Source: Pedobacter sp. ASV19 (GTDB lineage Bacteria > Bacteroidota > Bacteroidia > Sphingobacteriales > Sphingobacteriaceae). Taken from it: a stretch of 51,998 bases of DNA. The position numbers were made by a program, and so were the translations under genes. This document shows, piece after piece, positions 33,031 through 42,905 of this stretch. Numbering within the stretch: the first letter of the stretch is position 1; each line of letters opens with the position of its first letter. The DNA is taken from positions 1 through 51,998 of the forward strand of contig NZ_JAELTV010000005.1 in the NCBI RefSeq assembly GCF_016429005.1, written 5' to 3'. The notes beneath the pieces were generated by a model. That model was not told the origin of the DNA. It saw only the letters and a program-made list of their open reading frames with translations, and ran no database searches.

Positions 33031-34780
33031 ACCCTAGCTTAAATTCCTCTTTTAACCAATTATTTTCAGACGGACTTAAAAAAGGGCCAAGCGTTTCAAT
33101 GACATAGTTGTTGTAGACTTCCAGCCATTGCAGGTGACGGGGTTCCAGCAGTTCCGGAACAACTCCTTTCGGATCGATCAGGGCAAGCGTCAATGTTTCT
33201 GAACCCAGAAAAGAACCGAATTCTGTTTCTCCAGCCGGAACCGTGAGGACCAGGTTTTCAATCCTGACTCCATGGTATCCGGGGCGGTATATGCCAGGCT
33301 CTATGGAGGTGATCATGCCGGCTTTAAAATCTACATCCAGGTTGTTCGGACTGATGGATTGCGGCCCTTCATGTACATTCAGGAAACAACCTACACCATG
33401 TCCGGTACCGTGACCGTAATTGATACCCTTGTCCCAGAGTGGTTTTCTAATGATGGCATCCAGCTGGTAGCCGCGGGTTCCGGTTGGATATTGAGCAGTG
33501 GTTCCCTCTATAAGTGCCTTGAGAACCAAAGTATAGTCTTCTTTTTCCCGTTCGTTTAATGGACCTAAAACGAGCATTCTGGTCACATCTGTTGTACCCT
33601 GATAATACTGTCCGCCAGAGTCGATCAGATAAAGTCCTTTTGGTTGTAAGGTCTGGTCACTCTGTTCATTTGGAGTGTAATGGGGGAGTGCTGCATTTGC
33701 GGCATAGCCGGATATAGAATCGAAACTGGTTCCTGTAAACCCTTCTTGTTCGGCTCTGAATTGTTCGAGGCGTTTGGAGGCAGATAATTCGGTAATGGTT
33801 ATTTTGTTAAGGTTTTCTTTCAGCCATTTCATGAAACGGGTCAAAGCGACACCGTCTTTAATCATCGCTTGTTTGAAATTACTGATCTCCGTCTTGTTTT
33901 TTATAGATTTCAGATGGGATACAGGGCTAATGCCCTGACGGATTTTTACTGAAGCAGGGATGCTGTTGAATAATTTTGCATTGGTCCGTTTGGGGTCTAT
34001 AAACAGACTGGAACCTGCTGGGAGAAGTTTTATAGTGGTGATGATGTCCTGACTGTTTGCAGTGGTAATGCGGTGATGCTGCAACTCTTCCTGGTCTTTT
34101 TTGCTGAGTTTTCGCTGATCTATGAACAGACAGGCATACTCTGGCGTAATCAGTGCATAAGCCAGGGTTAGCGGATTGCATTTAATATCGTGGCCGCGAA
34201 GGTTGAAAAGCCAGGCAATTTCATCCAATGCGGAAAGGAGGATGGCACTGTTTTCCAAATGCTCAAGTTGTTCGCGAAGCAGGTTTAGTTTTTCTGATGC
34301 GGGTTGTCCTGTGTATTGATCTTCTAATAGAAAGGCTGGGTGAGCGGGTAGCGGTGGTCTGTTGTTCCAGATGGGAGAGATCAGGTCTGCTGCAATTGGG
34401 TTAAAACCGCTGGCCCGGAATTGATCGAGTAAGACCACAGAAAGCAGTTCTTCTATGCAGCCGATTCTGGAACCTTTTGGAATCCATTTAATATATTCCG
34501 GAGTATGTGGTATCTGGAGTTTAATAAGTTGGTAACCACTGTTTTTCAGTTGCTGTTCTGCCTGGACGAAATACCTGGAATCTGTCCAGAGCCCGGCAAA
34601 ATCCTGGGTAATGACTAAAGCGCCAGCACTGCCAGTGAAGCCTGAGGCAAATTCAATGCACCGGTAATGCTCGGGAAGATATTCATTCTGATAGGGATCT
34701 GAAGAGGGGATCAGATAAACATCGATCCCTTCACTTTTCATCTGATTTCGGATGGCCTGTAATTTTTCCGGGTAGGTCAT
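33029..34780 (-). CDS. Long-form aminopeptidase P (M24B), cytoplasmic
   Basis: A 583-residue three-domain Xaa-Pro aminopeptidase of the kind related to eukaryotic XPNPEP1. Two creatinase-like N-terminal domains (about 1-150 and 155-300) are followed by the catalytic domain. Metal-site motifs are LIDSGGQYYQGTTDVTRML, GTGHGVGCFLNVHEGP, TSIEPGIY and GVRIENL. It lacks a signal peptide. It is the last gene of an operon with an S9 dipeptidyl peptidase and a DUF885 gene, 42 nt after the latter. Its 3' end runs into palindrome B. With the shorter paralogue at 23902 the cell has two routes to free proline or hydroxyproline from peptides. Confidence 0.94.
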   Translation of the reverse strand: MTYPEKLQAIRNQMKSEGIDVYLIPSSDPYQNEYLPEHYRCIEFASGFTGSAGALVITQDFAGLWTDSRYFVQAEQQLKNSGYQLIKLQIPHTPEYIKWIPKGSRIGCIEELLSVVLLDQFRASGFNPIAADLISPIWNNRPPLPAHPAFLLEDQYTGQPASEKLNLLREQLEHLENSAILLSALDEIAWLFNLRGHDIKCNPLTLAYALITPEYACLFIDQRKLSKKDQEELQHHRITTANSQDIITTIKLLPAGSSLFIDPKRTNAKLFNSIPASVKIRQGISPVSHLKSIKNKTEISNFKQAMIKDGVALTRFMKWLKENLNKITITELSASKRLEQFRAEQEGFTGTSFDSISGYAANAALPHYTPNEQSDQTLQPKGLYLIDSGGQYYQGTTDVTRMLVLGPLNEREKEDYTLVLKALIEGTTAQYPTGTRGYQLDAIIRKPLWDKGINYGHGTGHGVGCFLNVHEGPQSISPNNLDVDFKAGMITSIEPGIYRPGYHGVRIENLVLTVPAGETEFGSFLGSETLTLALIDPKGVVPELLEPRHLQWLEVYNNYVIETLGPFLSPSENNWLKEEFKLG

Positions 34781-34822
34781 ATTAATAGATAGAGGTTAGT
34801 ATGGCTGGCAAAGGTAAGAAAC

Positions 34823-36523
34823 TTAGTTTTTAAGGTCATAGAATCTCCATCTGGTTTTAAAATCTTTGCTGAGGCTTTGATGGGTAAGGATGGCCCGGAT
34901 CATCTCTATGGGCATACTGTTTTCTTTAATAAAGGAGTCGTGGAATTCTTTGTAGGTCATCTTTCCACTGTCTACCAGTTCTTTTTTCAGGGCCATAACC
35001 TGAAGCCCTCCGGTAAGGTAACCAACCTGGTACAGTGGATCTCTCCAGGGCGCAATAGACCTTCTGACTTCTCCTTCGGCATTGGCCCGCTCATGCCCAA
35101 CACGATTGACCAGGAAATCGATACATGTCGCCGGAGTCCATTTGCCCAATTGATAATTTAAGGAGAAAATGATCCTTGCACAGCGGTGTTTTCTCCAGAA
35201 GAGCATACCGATTCTTTCTTCTGGTGTCTTGGCAAAGTTCATGTCGTAGAGCAGAAGTTCCCAGTACAGAGCCCAACCTTCCATCCAGAATGGGGTGTTA
35301 TAATTGCGATGGGTATTGTAACGGCTCATCATAAAGTACTGCAGATTGTGTCCGGGGATCAGTTCATGTTGTACGGTACCCCTGGAAAAATAGGGGTTGT
35401 TTCCGCGCATACTCATCATCTTGTCTTCATAATTCATATCACTTGTAGGGTAGGAGATGCTGATCTCACTTCCACCGGTAAAAAATGGATTGACCAGCTG
35501 TCTTTCTGGGGTCATCATGATCATACCCCAGGTTTCTTCAGCAAGAGGAGGAATTGTAATCAGGTCTTTGGATTTAATGAAGTCCAGGGCTTCGTTGTAG
35601 AGTTTAACGATCAGTTCTGGTTGTTTTCCCGGTGCAACATAAGTATTTTTGACCTTTTCCATAGCAGCCTGCCAGTCGTTTTTTAAGCCCATTTCAGCGG
35701 TGGCTTTTAGCATTTCCCGGTCGCACCATTCCAGTTCTTTTGTGGCCATGGCGATCAATTCTTCCGGGCTGTAGGGGATCATTTCCATATCCAGTTTCCT
35801 CAGGATTTCAGCCCTTCCTACCGGAACACCCTGGAGGCTGGGATCTGAGCTGGCTTTACTTTCCTGCAGGGTGTTTTTGGAAAGAGCGGTCGTGTATACA
35901 CGGAGCAGGCTGTCAGTTTGTTTATAGGTTACTGGTATCCACCAACTAAACATAGGGTCATACTGGTTATAGAAGTCGAATACCTTTTTCCCTGCTTGCC
36001 GAAGGTCTCTTCCTGTTTTGTAGGCTTCAAGCGCTTCTGAAGGACTGAATTTTGTGCTGGAGGGAAGTTCCTGGATCAATTTTTTTAGTTGTTTACTGAT
36101 CTCATTCAATTGTGCAGCAGTTTTTTCTGGTTCTGAAGAAGTTCCTCTTCTGCATTGTTTTTCCAATTGGTAGATCTGGTCTGCGAAGGGAAAACGGTTT
36201 TTGAGTTTTTCATAAGCATCTTCGGCTTTGCTGAGCTGGAAAATCTGCTCCTGTAAGTCTCTTCTGAACAGGAGATAATCTGCTCTTGCTCCGGTATTGA
36301 ATTGGTTGAAATCTTCCTAGTTGATCTTTTTCAGGTAGTCCTCGGCCAGTGCTTTGAATCTTATCCGGGATTCTGGTGAGGTCTCAACGGTGTAGAAATT
36401 GCGGAGCAGGGTTCTATCCGTTTGATAATGCAGCATAATTTCGGCCATAGGATTGGTCTGGGCAACGGATCTGTTGCAATAAAAGACCGATAAAGCAAAG
36501 AGGAGAAATTTGAATTTGAACAT
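34823..36523 (-). pseudogene. DUF885-family metallopeptidase gene interrupted by one in-frame TAG
   Basis: One continuous frame of 566 codons runs from ATG 36523 to the stop at 34823, broken only by TAG at 36317-36319 (codon 69). The first part encodes a signal peptide (FLLFALSVFYCNRSVAQ) and YFNRF-like N-terminal sequence up to ALAEDYLKKIN. The frame resumes at once with EDFNQFNTGARADYLLFRRD, so nothing but the stop codon is odd. The downstream part carries the DUF885 zinc motif QHELIPGHNLQ and the WMEGWALYWE helix. An alternative TTG start at 36166 would give 447 residues without a secretion signal. A nonsense mutation or base-call error is most likely. It lies 4 nt after the S9 peptidase gene. 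Confidence 0.88.
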
Positions 36524-36527
36524 CTTT

Positions 36528-38795
36528 TTACAATGAAGGGTGAGTCAATTCGCCATTATTTCTGTTTACAGGATCTATACCCAAAAGGGTTTTTACAAAA
36601 AAGTCGCGTTTTTTATTTTTTCCAAAAGGGCCTCCGTCGCTATGGCCCAAACCAGGAACCGTAATGAGTTCGAAATTTTTGCCTGCTTTAATGAGGGCAT
36701 CTGCAAAGCGGTAAGTAGATTCAGGAGGAACATTGGTGTCGGCTTCGCCAACAATAAGCAGGAGGTTTCCACGCAGTTTGGCAGCGTTGGTGATATTGGA
36801 TTGTGCTTCATAATGTGGTCCTACAGGATAGCCCATCCATTGTTCGTTCCACCATTGTTTGTCTACACGGTTATCGTGGCAGCCACAGGCGGCTACTGCA
36901 GATTTATAAAATTCAGGATGGAACAAAACAGAACCTCCTGCATTTTGTCCTCCTGCTGAAGTACCATAAACACCAACCCTGGTGGTATCTGCGTAGCTGT
37001 GTTTTTTTCCAAGGGCTTTCATCCAAAGGATACGGTCTTGGAAACCGGCATCAGCAAGGTTTTTCCAGCAAACATCATGGAAGGCCTTGGAGCGGTTTGC
37101 AGTACCCATTCCATCACACTGAATAACAATAAAGCCGAGTTCAGCCAGGCTTTGCATTTCGCTGTACGGCATAAAACTTTTGGGTACAAAAGAGTCCTGG
37201 GGGCCGGCGTAAATGTTTTCAACTATGGGGTAGGTTTTGGTGCTGTCCAGGTGAGAGGGCCGGCATACAATTCCCCAGATGTCGGTTTTTCCATCCCGTC
37301 CTTTAGCTACAAAGACTTCGGGTAAAGGAATTCCTGTTTTGAGAAAAGCAGAAATATCTGCTTTTTCCAGATCCATTATTTTTTTACCGTCGCTGGTTCT
37401 GTTCAATGTAGTGACAGGGGGAACGTTGACCTGGGACCAGGTATCCAGATAGTGAGATTTATCGGGAGAAAAGGCCAAATTATGGTTTCCTTTTGCAGGT
37501 GTGAGCTGAACCAAGCCTTTGCCATTGAAACCGATACGGTAGTAGTGGATAAAATAAGGATCTTCTGAAGGATCCATACCATTGGCACGGAACCAGATTT
37601 GTCTTTTTTGGGTATCCACACTATCAATTTCTCTGACTACCCAGTTGCCGGTAGTAATGCGGTTCTTTTCTTTACCAGTCAGTTCGTCCATCAGGTATAA
37701 ATGGCGGTAGCCATCTTTTTCTGTTGCCCAGATCAATTCATGGGTGTCTGGCAGGTAATGGGTAAAAATCCGTTGCTCGTAAATGAAGGTATTCGTCTTT
37801 TCATCAATCAGGGTTTTGGCTGTTACAGTAGGGATATGTATTTCTATGATTCTGAAACGCTGATGGCCGCGGTCTCTTTTTTCGAAAGTAAAATATTGGT
37901 TATTTCCTTTTCTCCAGTGGATTTCTGGTGTTCCATAAATATCAAATTTATCAATAGAGGCCTTTTGGCTTGTCCCTTTTTCAGGATTGATCAGGTACAT
38001 TTCAAACGTACTGAATTCATCACCAGGCTGCATGTAATTCTGTGATTTGAGCTCTCCTCTGGTGGTGCCGGGGCTTGAACTCAGGATGTAATAGACTTTT
38101 TTATCTTCTTTGTAATTGATCTTATAGGCAATCAGGGTTTTGCTATCCGGAGACCAGGTAAATTCCCCATAAGGTTGTTCCGGGCTGCCATCTTTGGTAA
38201 ACTGGGTTTCTTGTCCTGTTGCTTTGGAACGGATATAGATATTTCCGTTTTTGGTCATGGCAGTAAATTTCTGATCTGGTGAAATAGAATCTCTTTGTTC
38301 CTGACGCTTCCTCCAGTTTCTTTCTCTGGTTTTTGAAGGTTCTGGAATTTGATCTGATACCAGGAGTTCGTTGTTGCCGGCATCCCAGGTATACCATTTT
38401 TTATCTGCAAGGATGTTGATCTTTTTGTTTCCGGGAGTGATGGAGAGATTTTCTACCGGAAGTTTGCCTGACTCTGCTTTTTTACCCGTCAGCTTGCTTA
38501 AGGCATCAGCAAGGCGCTGGTGGTCAAAAGCAGAATTTTTTGTTCTGGCAGTAAGGTCTGCCAGTAGGTATTCCCAGGTGTTTTCGGAGGTGTTAATACG
38601 GTACCAGAAGGATTTCCCATCTTTATTCCACTGAGGTTTTACAGAAGAACGGAATACTTTTTTAGAGGCTGTGCTGTCCAACAGGGCTGCGTGCTGGTAA
38701 GAACGGATCAGTTCCTGGTGGTTTGGCTGGTAAGCTTGCTGTGCATGAAGACTAATCATGGCACTACAAAGACCGATAAGGAGAAAATATTTCAT
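36528..38795 (-). CDS. S9 family prolyl peptidase, DPP IV-like, secreted
   Basis: A 755-residue serine peptidase. A signal peptide (LLIGLCSAMISLHAQ) is followed by an eight-bladed propeller domain (about 60-490) and an alpha/beta-hydrolase domain. The catalytic triad reads Ser613 in YGTSAGGQ, Asp686 in GEADTNVP and His718 in GLGHSDGG. The Asp-His spacing of 32 equals that of human DPP IV. Such enzymes release Xaa-Pro or Xaa-Ala dipeptides in the periplasm. As first gene of the operon with DUF885 and aminopeptidase P it forms a proline-peptide degradation unit. Confidence 0.94.
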   Translation of the reverse strand: MKYFLLIGLCSAMISLHAQQAYQPNHQELIRSYQHAALLDSTASKKVFRSSVKPQWNKDGKSFWYRINTSENTWEYLLADLTARTKNSAFDHQRLADALSKLTGKKAESGKLPVENLSITPGNKKINILADKKWYTWDAGNNELLVSDQIPEPSKTRERNWRKRQEQRDSISPDQKFTAMTKNGNIYIRSKATGQETQFTKDGSPEQPYGEFTWSPDSKTLIAYKINYKEDKKVYYILSSSPGTTRGELKSQNYMQPGDEFSTFEMYLINPEKGTSQKASIDKFDIYGTPEIHWRKGNNQYFTFEKRDRGHQRFRIIEIHIPTVTAKTLIDEKTNTFIYEQRIFTHYLPDTHELIWATEKDGYRHLYLMDELTGKEKNRITTGNWVVREIDSVDTQKRQIWFRANGMDPSEDPYFIHYYRIGFNGKGLVQLTPAKGNHNLAFSPDKSHYLDTWSQVNVPPVTTLNRTSDGKKIMDLEKADISAFLKTGIPLPEVFVAKGRDGKTDIWGIVCRPSHLDSTKTYPIVENIYAGPQDSFVPKSFMPYSEMQSLAELGFIVIQCDGMGTANRSKAFHDVCWKNLADAGFQDRILWMKALGKKHSYADTTRVGVYGTSAGGQNAGGSVLFHPEFYKSAVAACGCHDNRVDKQWWNEQWMGYPVGPHYEAQSNITNAAKLRGNLLLIVGEADTNVPPESTYRFADALIKAGKNFELITVPGLGHSDGGPFGKNKKRDFFVKTLLGIDPVNRNNGELTHPSL

Positions 38796-38935
38796 GGTTC
38801 TAAGAGAAGTGTAGGTTTACAGTCTAAAGTACAGACTATAGCCATGAAGAGTTCTCAGGAAATTAGCTGATTGTAGCAGTTAATTAACCCAAATTTCCAA
38901 TAAAATGCTTTAAAGCTGCAAGGAATGGTAATTTG

Positions 38936-38965
38936 GGATACAGTATTTTTCAATACTGTATCCCG
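38936..38965 (-). terminator. Perfect 13-bp hairpin after the symporter gene
   Basis: GGGATACAGTATT (38936-38948) and AATACTGTATCCC (38953-38965) form a perfect 13-bp stem with a 4-nt loop, 5 nt beyond the symporter stop. No T-run follows on the - strand, so it may protect the mRNA end or work as a factor-dependent terminator. Confidence 0.6.
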
Positions 38966-38970
38966 GATAA

Positions 38971-40656
38971 CTACCAGAATTTAACGTACAATGCGGTGAT
39001 CAGTAATAAAGTGAGGATGATCAGCACCATGGTGGAAGGTTTGACTTTGAACATGCTTTTATCGAGTTCAAAAGCTTTAGGGTTTATTTTTGGTCCGCTT
39101 AAACTCACACCAATCATGAGCAGCATAGTGAATGCAAAAGACAGACCCATGCAAATGTGGAATGGTATTTCAAAACCACCGTGACCATTACTGTATGCAG
39201 TGTAGAGCCAAGTGTTATTGCCTAATACTGCCGGGGCGAATTCGTTAAAGAACACCGACAGTACGAAGCCTGCAATAACACCTACTATGGCAGCAGGGCC
39301 GGTGGTTCTTTTCCAGAACATCCCCAGGAAGAACATGGCAAATACCCCCGGGCTGATGAAACCTGTATATTTTTGGATATAGGTAAAACCACCAACACCA
39401 CCAATCCCAAGAAGGTCGTTCCAGGTAAATAATACGGCCAGGATCAAGCCTACAAAAACCGTTGCTCTCCCAATAAAGACCAGGTTTTTCTGTTCAGACT
39501 CTTTTTTGACGTATTTAGAATAGACATCCAGTGTGAAAATGGTTGATATACTGTTTACTTTACCGGCAAGAGAGGCAACAATTGCCGCAGTTAATGCGGC
39601 TATAGAGAGTCCTTTCAAGCCTGTCGGCAGGAAGGTAAGAATGGCAGAATAAGCACCATCTTTACCACCGATCAGCTGAGGCAGGTGACCATTTTTGTAC
39701 AAGACAAAAGCAGCGATACCTGGCAACATCACGATAACCGGCATGAGAAGTTTTAGCAATCCGGCAAACAAAATTCCTGTACGCGCGGTATGCAGGTCTG
39801 CACCCAGTGCTCTTTGTGTAATGTATTGGTTGCAACCCCAGTAATTCAGGTTAATAATCCAGATCCCCGCTGCATAAGAAGCGATTCCCGGAAAGGTCAG
39901 GTATTTACTGATCTCATTTTGTGAAGAGCCTGCTGTGGGTTTAGGGATGATCATCTTGAAATGGTCTGGCGCCTGCTGCATTAAAACATTAAAGCCGGCA
40001 AAGGCATTGCTGCCCACGCCAAATTTCTCACCAACTACACATAGGGCAATATAGGTGGTAACCAAACCACCAAATATGAGTACCGCTACCTGGATCACAT
40101 CGGTGTAGGCCACAACTTTCATTCCTCCAAGAGAGATGAATAAGGCAAAGACTGCGAGCCCAATCATGATCAGGTGCAGATAGTTGCCCCCTGTAAGTCC
40201 ATTAATGGCCACTGCACCCAAATACAGGATAGAAGTTAAGTTTACGAAAACATACAGAAACAGCCAAAATACCGCCATAATCAATGCAACCGATTCATTG
40301 TACCTGGTTTTGAGAAATTGTGGCATCGTATAGATTTTATTCTTCAAATAGACGGGTATGAACCATACCGCTACGATGATCAGTGCGATGGCAGCGATCC
40401 ATTCATAGGCCGCAACTGCAACGCCCAGGAAGAAGCCTTCACCACTCATTCCGATGAATTGCTCTGCGGAGATGTTGGAAGCGATCAAAGAGGCGCCGAT
40501 GGCCCACCAGGTTAGGGTTCCTTCTGCAAGGAAAAATGCTTTGGCATCGTGTTCGTTTTTTTTCCTCTTTCTGTAGATGGAGTATCCATAACCAGCTACA
40601 ATGAAGAAGTAGATGATAAAAACTACGTAATCTGTAGTTGCTAAACTATTGCTCAT
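38971..40656 (-). CDS. Sodium/solute symporter (SSS family), probable arabinose importer
   Basis: A 561-residue membrane protein from the ATG at 40656 (MSNSLATTDYVVF). An upstream in-frame start at 40728 would overlap araA and add a hydrophilic tail, so it is rejected. About fourteen hydrophobic segments are present. SGLT-type features are the GYSIYRKRK first loop, the AISAEQFIG-like stretch IASNISAEQFIGMSGEGFFL, and GGLKVV-type SLGGMKVVAYTDVIQ. It is the last gene of the ara operon, 35 nt after araA, so L-arabinose is the likely substrate. Confidence 0.93.
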   Translation of the reverse strand: MSNSLATTDYVVFIIYFFIVAGYGYSIYRKRKKNEHDAKAFFLAEGTLTWWAIGASLIASNISAEQFIGMSGEGFFLGVAVAAYEWIAAIALIIVAVWFIPVYLKNKIYTMPQFLKTRYNESVALIMAVFWLFLYVFVNLTSILYLGAVAINGLTGGNYLHLIMIGLAVFALFISLGGMKVVAYTDVIQVAVLIFGGLVTTYIALCVVGEKFGVGSNAFAGFNVLMQQAPDHFKMIIPKPTAGSSQNEISKYLTFPGIASYAAGIWIINLNYWGCNQYITQRALGADLHTARTGILFAGLLKLLMPVIVMLPGIAAFVLYKNGHLPQLIGGKDGAYSAILTFLPTGLKGLSIAALTAAIVASLAGKVNSISTIFTLDVYSKYVKKESEQKNLVFIGRATVFVGLILAVLFTWNDLLGIGGVGGFTYIQKYTGFISPGVFAMFFLGMFWKRTTGPAAIVGVIAGFVLSVFFNEFAPAVLGNNTWLYTAYSNGHGGFEIPFHICMGLSFAFTMLLMIGVSLSGPKINPKAFELDKSMFKVKPSTMVLIILTLLLITALYVKFW

Positions 40657-40691
40657 AAGGTTTATATATATGGTTTGGTTAATTTCCGGTT

Positions 40692-42197
40692 TTAGTGCGT
40701 ATGGCTCTGGTAGTAAACCTCGTTCCATTTCAGTTCATTCCGGAACTGATTTAAATTGGTGTGCTCGTCTATGCTTACATATTCAAGGCCTGCGATGTTC
40801 GCAAAATCATTTAAATGCTCAGCAGTTAAGTTTTGGCTGTAGCAGGTATGATGCGCTCCTCCGGCATAAATCCATGCTGCACAACCGGTTTTCATATCGG
40901 GCTGTGGCTTCCAGAGTACACGGGCAACTGGTAGTTTTGGAAGTTCGTATTTGGCTTCAACCGGGTCTACTACATTAACCAGCAAGCGGAAACGGTTACC
41001 CATATCTACAACGGAAGCATTGAGTGCGGGGCCCGCGGCTGCATCAAAAACCAAACGTACCGGATCTGCTTTGCCGCCAATACCAAGGGGATGAATCTCG
41101 CATCTGATTGGTCCACTGGCTATAGACTCATCTACCTCCAGCATATGTGAGCCCAGTACAAAGGAATTTCCTGGTTCAAAATGATAAGTATAATCTTCCA
41201 TGAAGGCATTTCCTCCGGCTAAACCACTTCCCATCACTTTCATGGTTCTGACCAGGGCAGCGGTTTTCCAGTCGCCTTCACCGGCAAAGCCATAACCATC
41301 GCGCATTAAACGCTGAACTGCTATGCCGGGAAGCTGAAGCATTCCATGCAGGTCTTCGAAGGTATCTGTAAAGCCTTTGAACTGACCTGCCTGTAAAAAG
41401 TTACGCAATCCAATTTCAATTTTAGCCGCTTCGCGCAGAGACTGGTGTTGTGAGCCGCCTTTAACAAGACTTTCAGCCAGAAGGTACTGGTCTGCATATT
41501 CTTTAACCAGTTTGTCAATGTCACTGTCCAGGCTTTGGTTAATCACTTGCACAAGATCGCCAATGCCATAGGTGTTTACGGAGTAGCCAAACTTAATTTC
41601 TGCTTCTACTTTATCTCCTTCAGTTACGGCTACATTGCGCATATTGTCGCCAAAGCGGGCAAATTTCGCACCTTGAAGATCATACCAGCCAGCGGCGGCT
41701 CTTAGCCATGTATTCAATCCTTCGCGTACCTGAGGATCTTCCCAATGCCCGGCAATCACTTTTCTGTTGATGCGCATTCTGGACATAATGAAACCAAATT
41801 CCCGGTCGCCATGTGCACTTTGATTCAGGTTCATGAAGTCCATATCCATCGTACTCCATGGAATATCGCGGTTAAATTGAGTATGTAAGTGAACCAGTGG
41901 TTTTTGAAGGATCTTTAAACCGCCGATCCACATTTTTGCAGGTGAAAAGGTATGCATCCAGGCAATAATTCCAATGCAGTTTTCTGCAACATTTGCTTCC
42001 TGACAGATTTTATAAATTTCTTCTGCAGTTTTCACAGTAGGTTTAAATACAATCTTTACAGGAATTTCGGAAGATTCGTTGAGTGCTTTGGAAATTTGAG
42101 CAGAGTGTTCTGCAACGCTTCTTAAAGTTTCTTCGCCATACAGGTGCTGGCTGCCAGTAATAAACCAGGCTTCAAATTGTTTTAGGTCAGTTGTCAT
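40692..42197 (-). CDS. araA: L-arabinose isomerase
   Basis: A 501-residue cytoplasmic enzyme converting L-arabinose to L-ribulose, the same length as the E. coli protein. Family blocks visible are [20 protein letters not shown] at the N-terminus, [20 protein letters not shown], the metal-site region [20 protein letters not shown], and the C-terminal GGAHHTCYS. It lies 9 nt after araD and 35 nt before the symporter. The pathway araA-araB-araD is complete and feeds D-xylulose 5-phosphate into the pentose phosphate route. Confidence 0.98.
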   Translation of the reverse strand: MTTDLKQFEAWFITGSQHLYGEETLRSVAEHSAQISKALNESSEIPVKIVFKPTVKTAEEIYKICQEANVAENCIGIIAWMHTFSPAKMWIGGLKILQKPLVHLHTQFNRDIPWSTMDMDFMNLNQSAHGDREFGFIMSRMRINRKVIAGHWEDPQVREGLNTWLRAAAGWYDLQGAKFARFGDNMRNVAVTEGDKVEAEIKFGYSVNTYGIGDLVQVINQSLDSDIDKLVKEYADQYLLAESLVKGGSQHQSLREAAKIEIGLRNFLQAGQFKGFTDTFEDLHGMLQLPGIAVQRLMRDGYGFAGEGDWKTAALVRTMKVMGSGLAGGNAFMEDYTYHFEPGNSFVLGSHMLEVDESIASGPIRCEIHPLGIGGKADPVRLVFDAAAGPALNASVVDMGNRFRLLVNVVDPVEAKYELPKLPVARVLWKPQPDMKTGCAAWIYAGGAHHTCYSQNLTAEHLNDFANIAGLEYVSIDEHTNLNQFRNELKWNEVYYQSHTH

Positions 42198-42206
42198 TAT
42201 ATTTGG

Positions 42207-42905
42207 TTATTGTCCGTAATAGGAGTTTGCTCCGTGTTTTCTTTCGTAATGTTTTTTAATTAAAGCATCTTTCATCGGTTTTACTTCAGGCTGTACTTGT
42301 TCGGTAAGTAAGGCCATTTTAGCCAGTTCTTCCAATACTGCACTGTTGTAAACCGCTTTATCGGCTGTTTTACCCCAGGTAAATGGAGCATGGTTACCAA
42401 CAAGGATCATTTCGGTCTCTTCGTAGCTGATCTGTTCCTGTTCCAGGTGCCTGATGATCTGATAGCCGGTTTCGTATTCATAATTGCCTGCGATCTTTTC
42501 ATTGTCCATTGGCGGCGCGCAGGGTATGGTTGCGGTGGTGTGATCTGCATGTGTGGTTCCGTAAAGAGGAATTGCTCTCAACGACTGCGCCCAGGCGGTA
42601 CCGTAGGTAGAGTGTGTATGCACAATTCCGCCTATGTTTTTCCAGTTTTTGTACAATACAGCATGGGTAAGGGTGTCGGAAGAGGGCCTGAGTTTGCCTT
42701 CAACAACATTTCCGTCAAAATCTACAATCACCATACTTTCCACACTTAGTTCCTCGTAGGGCACTCCACTCGGTTTAATGGCAAAAACACCAGCTTCCCG
42801 GTCTGCAGCACTTGCATTACCGAAGGTGAAAAGTACCAGTCCAAGTTTGGGGAGGTCCATGTTGGCTTTATAGGCCAGCTCCTTTATTTTTTGATAGTTA
42901 CTCAT
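42207..42905 (-). CDS. araD: L-ribulose-5-phosphate 4-epimerase
   Basis: A 232-residue class II aldolase-fold enzyme that makes D-xylulose 5-phosphate. The start is placed at the ATG 42905 (MSNYQKIKELAYKANMDLPK). An upstream start at 42965 would run deep into araB. Zinc and phosphate-site motifs are FGNASAADREAGVFAIKPSG, VVHTHSTYGTAWAQ-like VHTHSTYGTAWAQ, and TTHADHTTATIPC. The gene overlaps the end of araB by 8 bp, indicating translational coupling. Confidence 0.97.
   Translation of the reverse strand: MSNYQKIKELAYKANMDLPKLGLVLFTFGNASAADREAGVFAIKPSGVPYEELSVESMVIVDFDGNVVEGKLRPSSDTLTHAVLYKNWKNIGGIVHTHSTYGTAWAQSLRAIPLYGTTHADHTTATIPCAPPMDNEKIAGNYEYETGYQIIRHLEQEQISYEETEMILVGNHAPFTWGKTADKAVYNSAVLEELAKMALLTEQVQPEVKPMKDALIKKHYERKHGANSYYGQ

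Noticed and set aside
35186-35686. A 166-codon frame on the + strand
   Set aside because: Antisense to the DUF885 gene, which carries recognisable motifs in its own frame.
40657-40728. Upstream in-frame extension of the symporter gene
   Set aside because: It would overlap the end of araA and place a hydrophilic tail before the first membrane helix; the ATG at 40656 fits the family.
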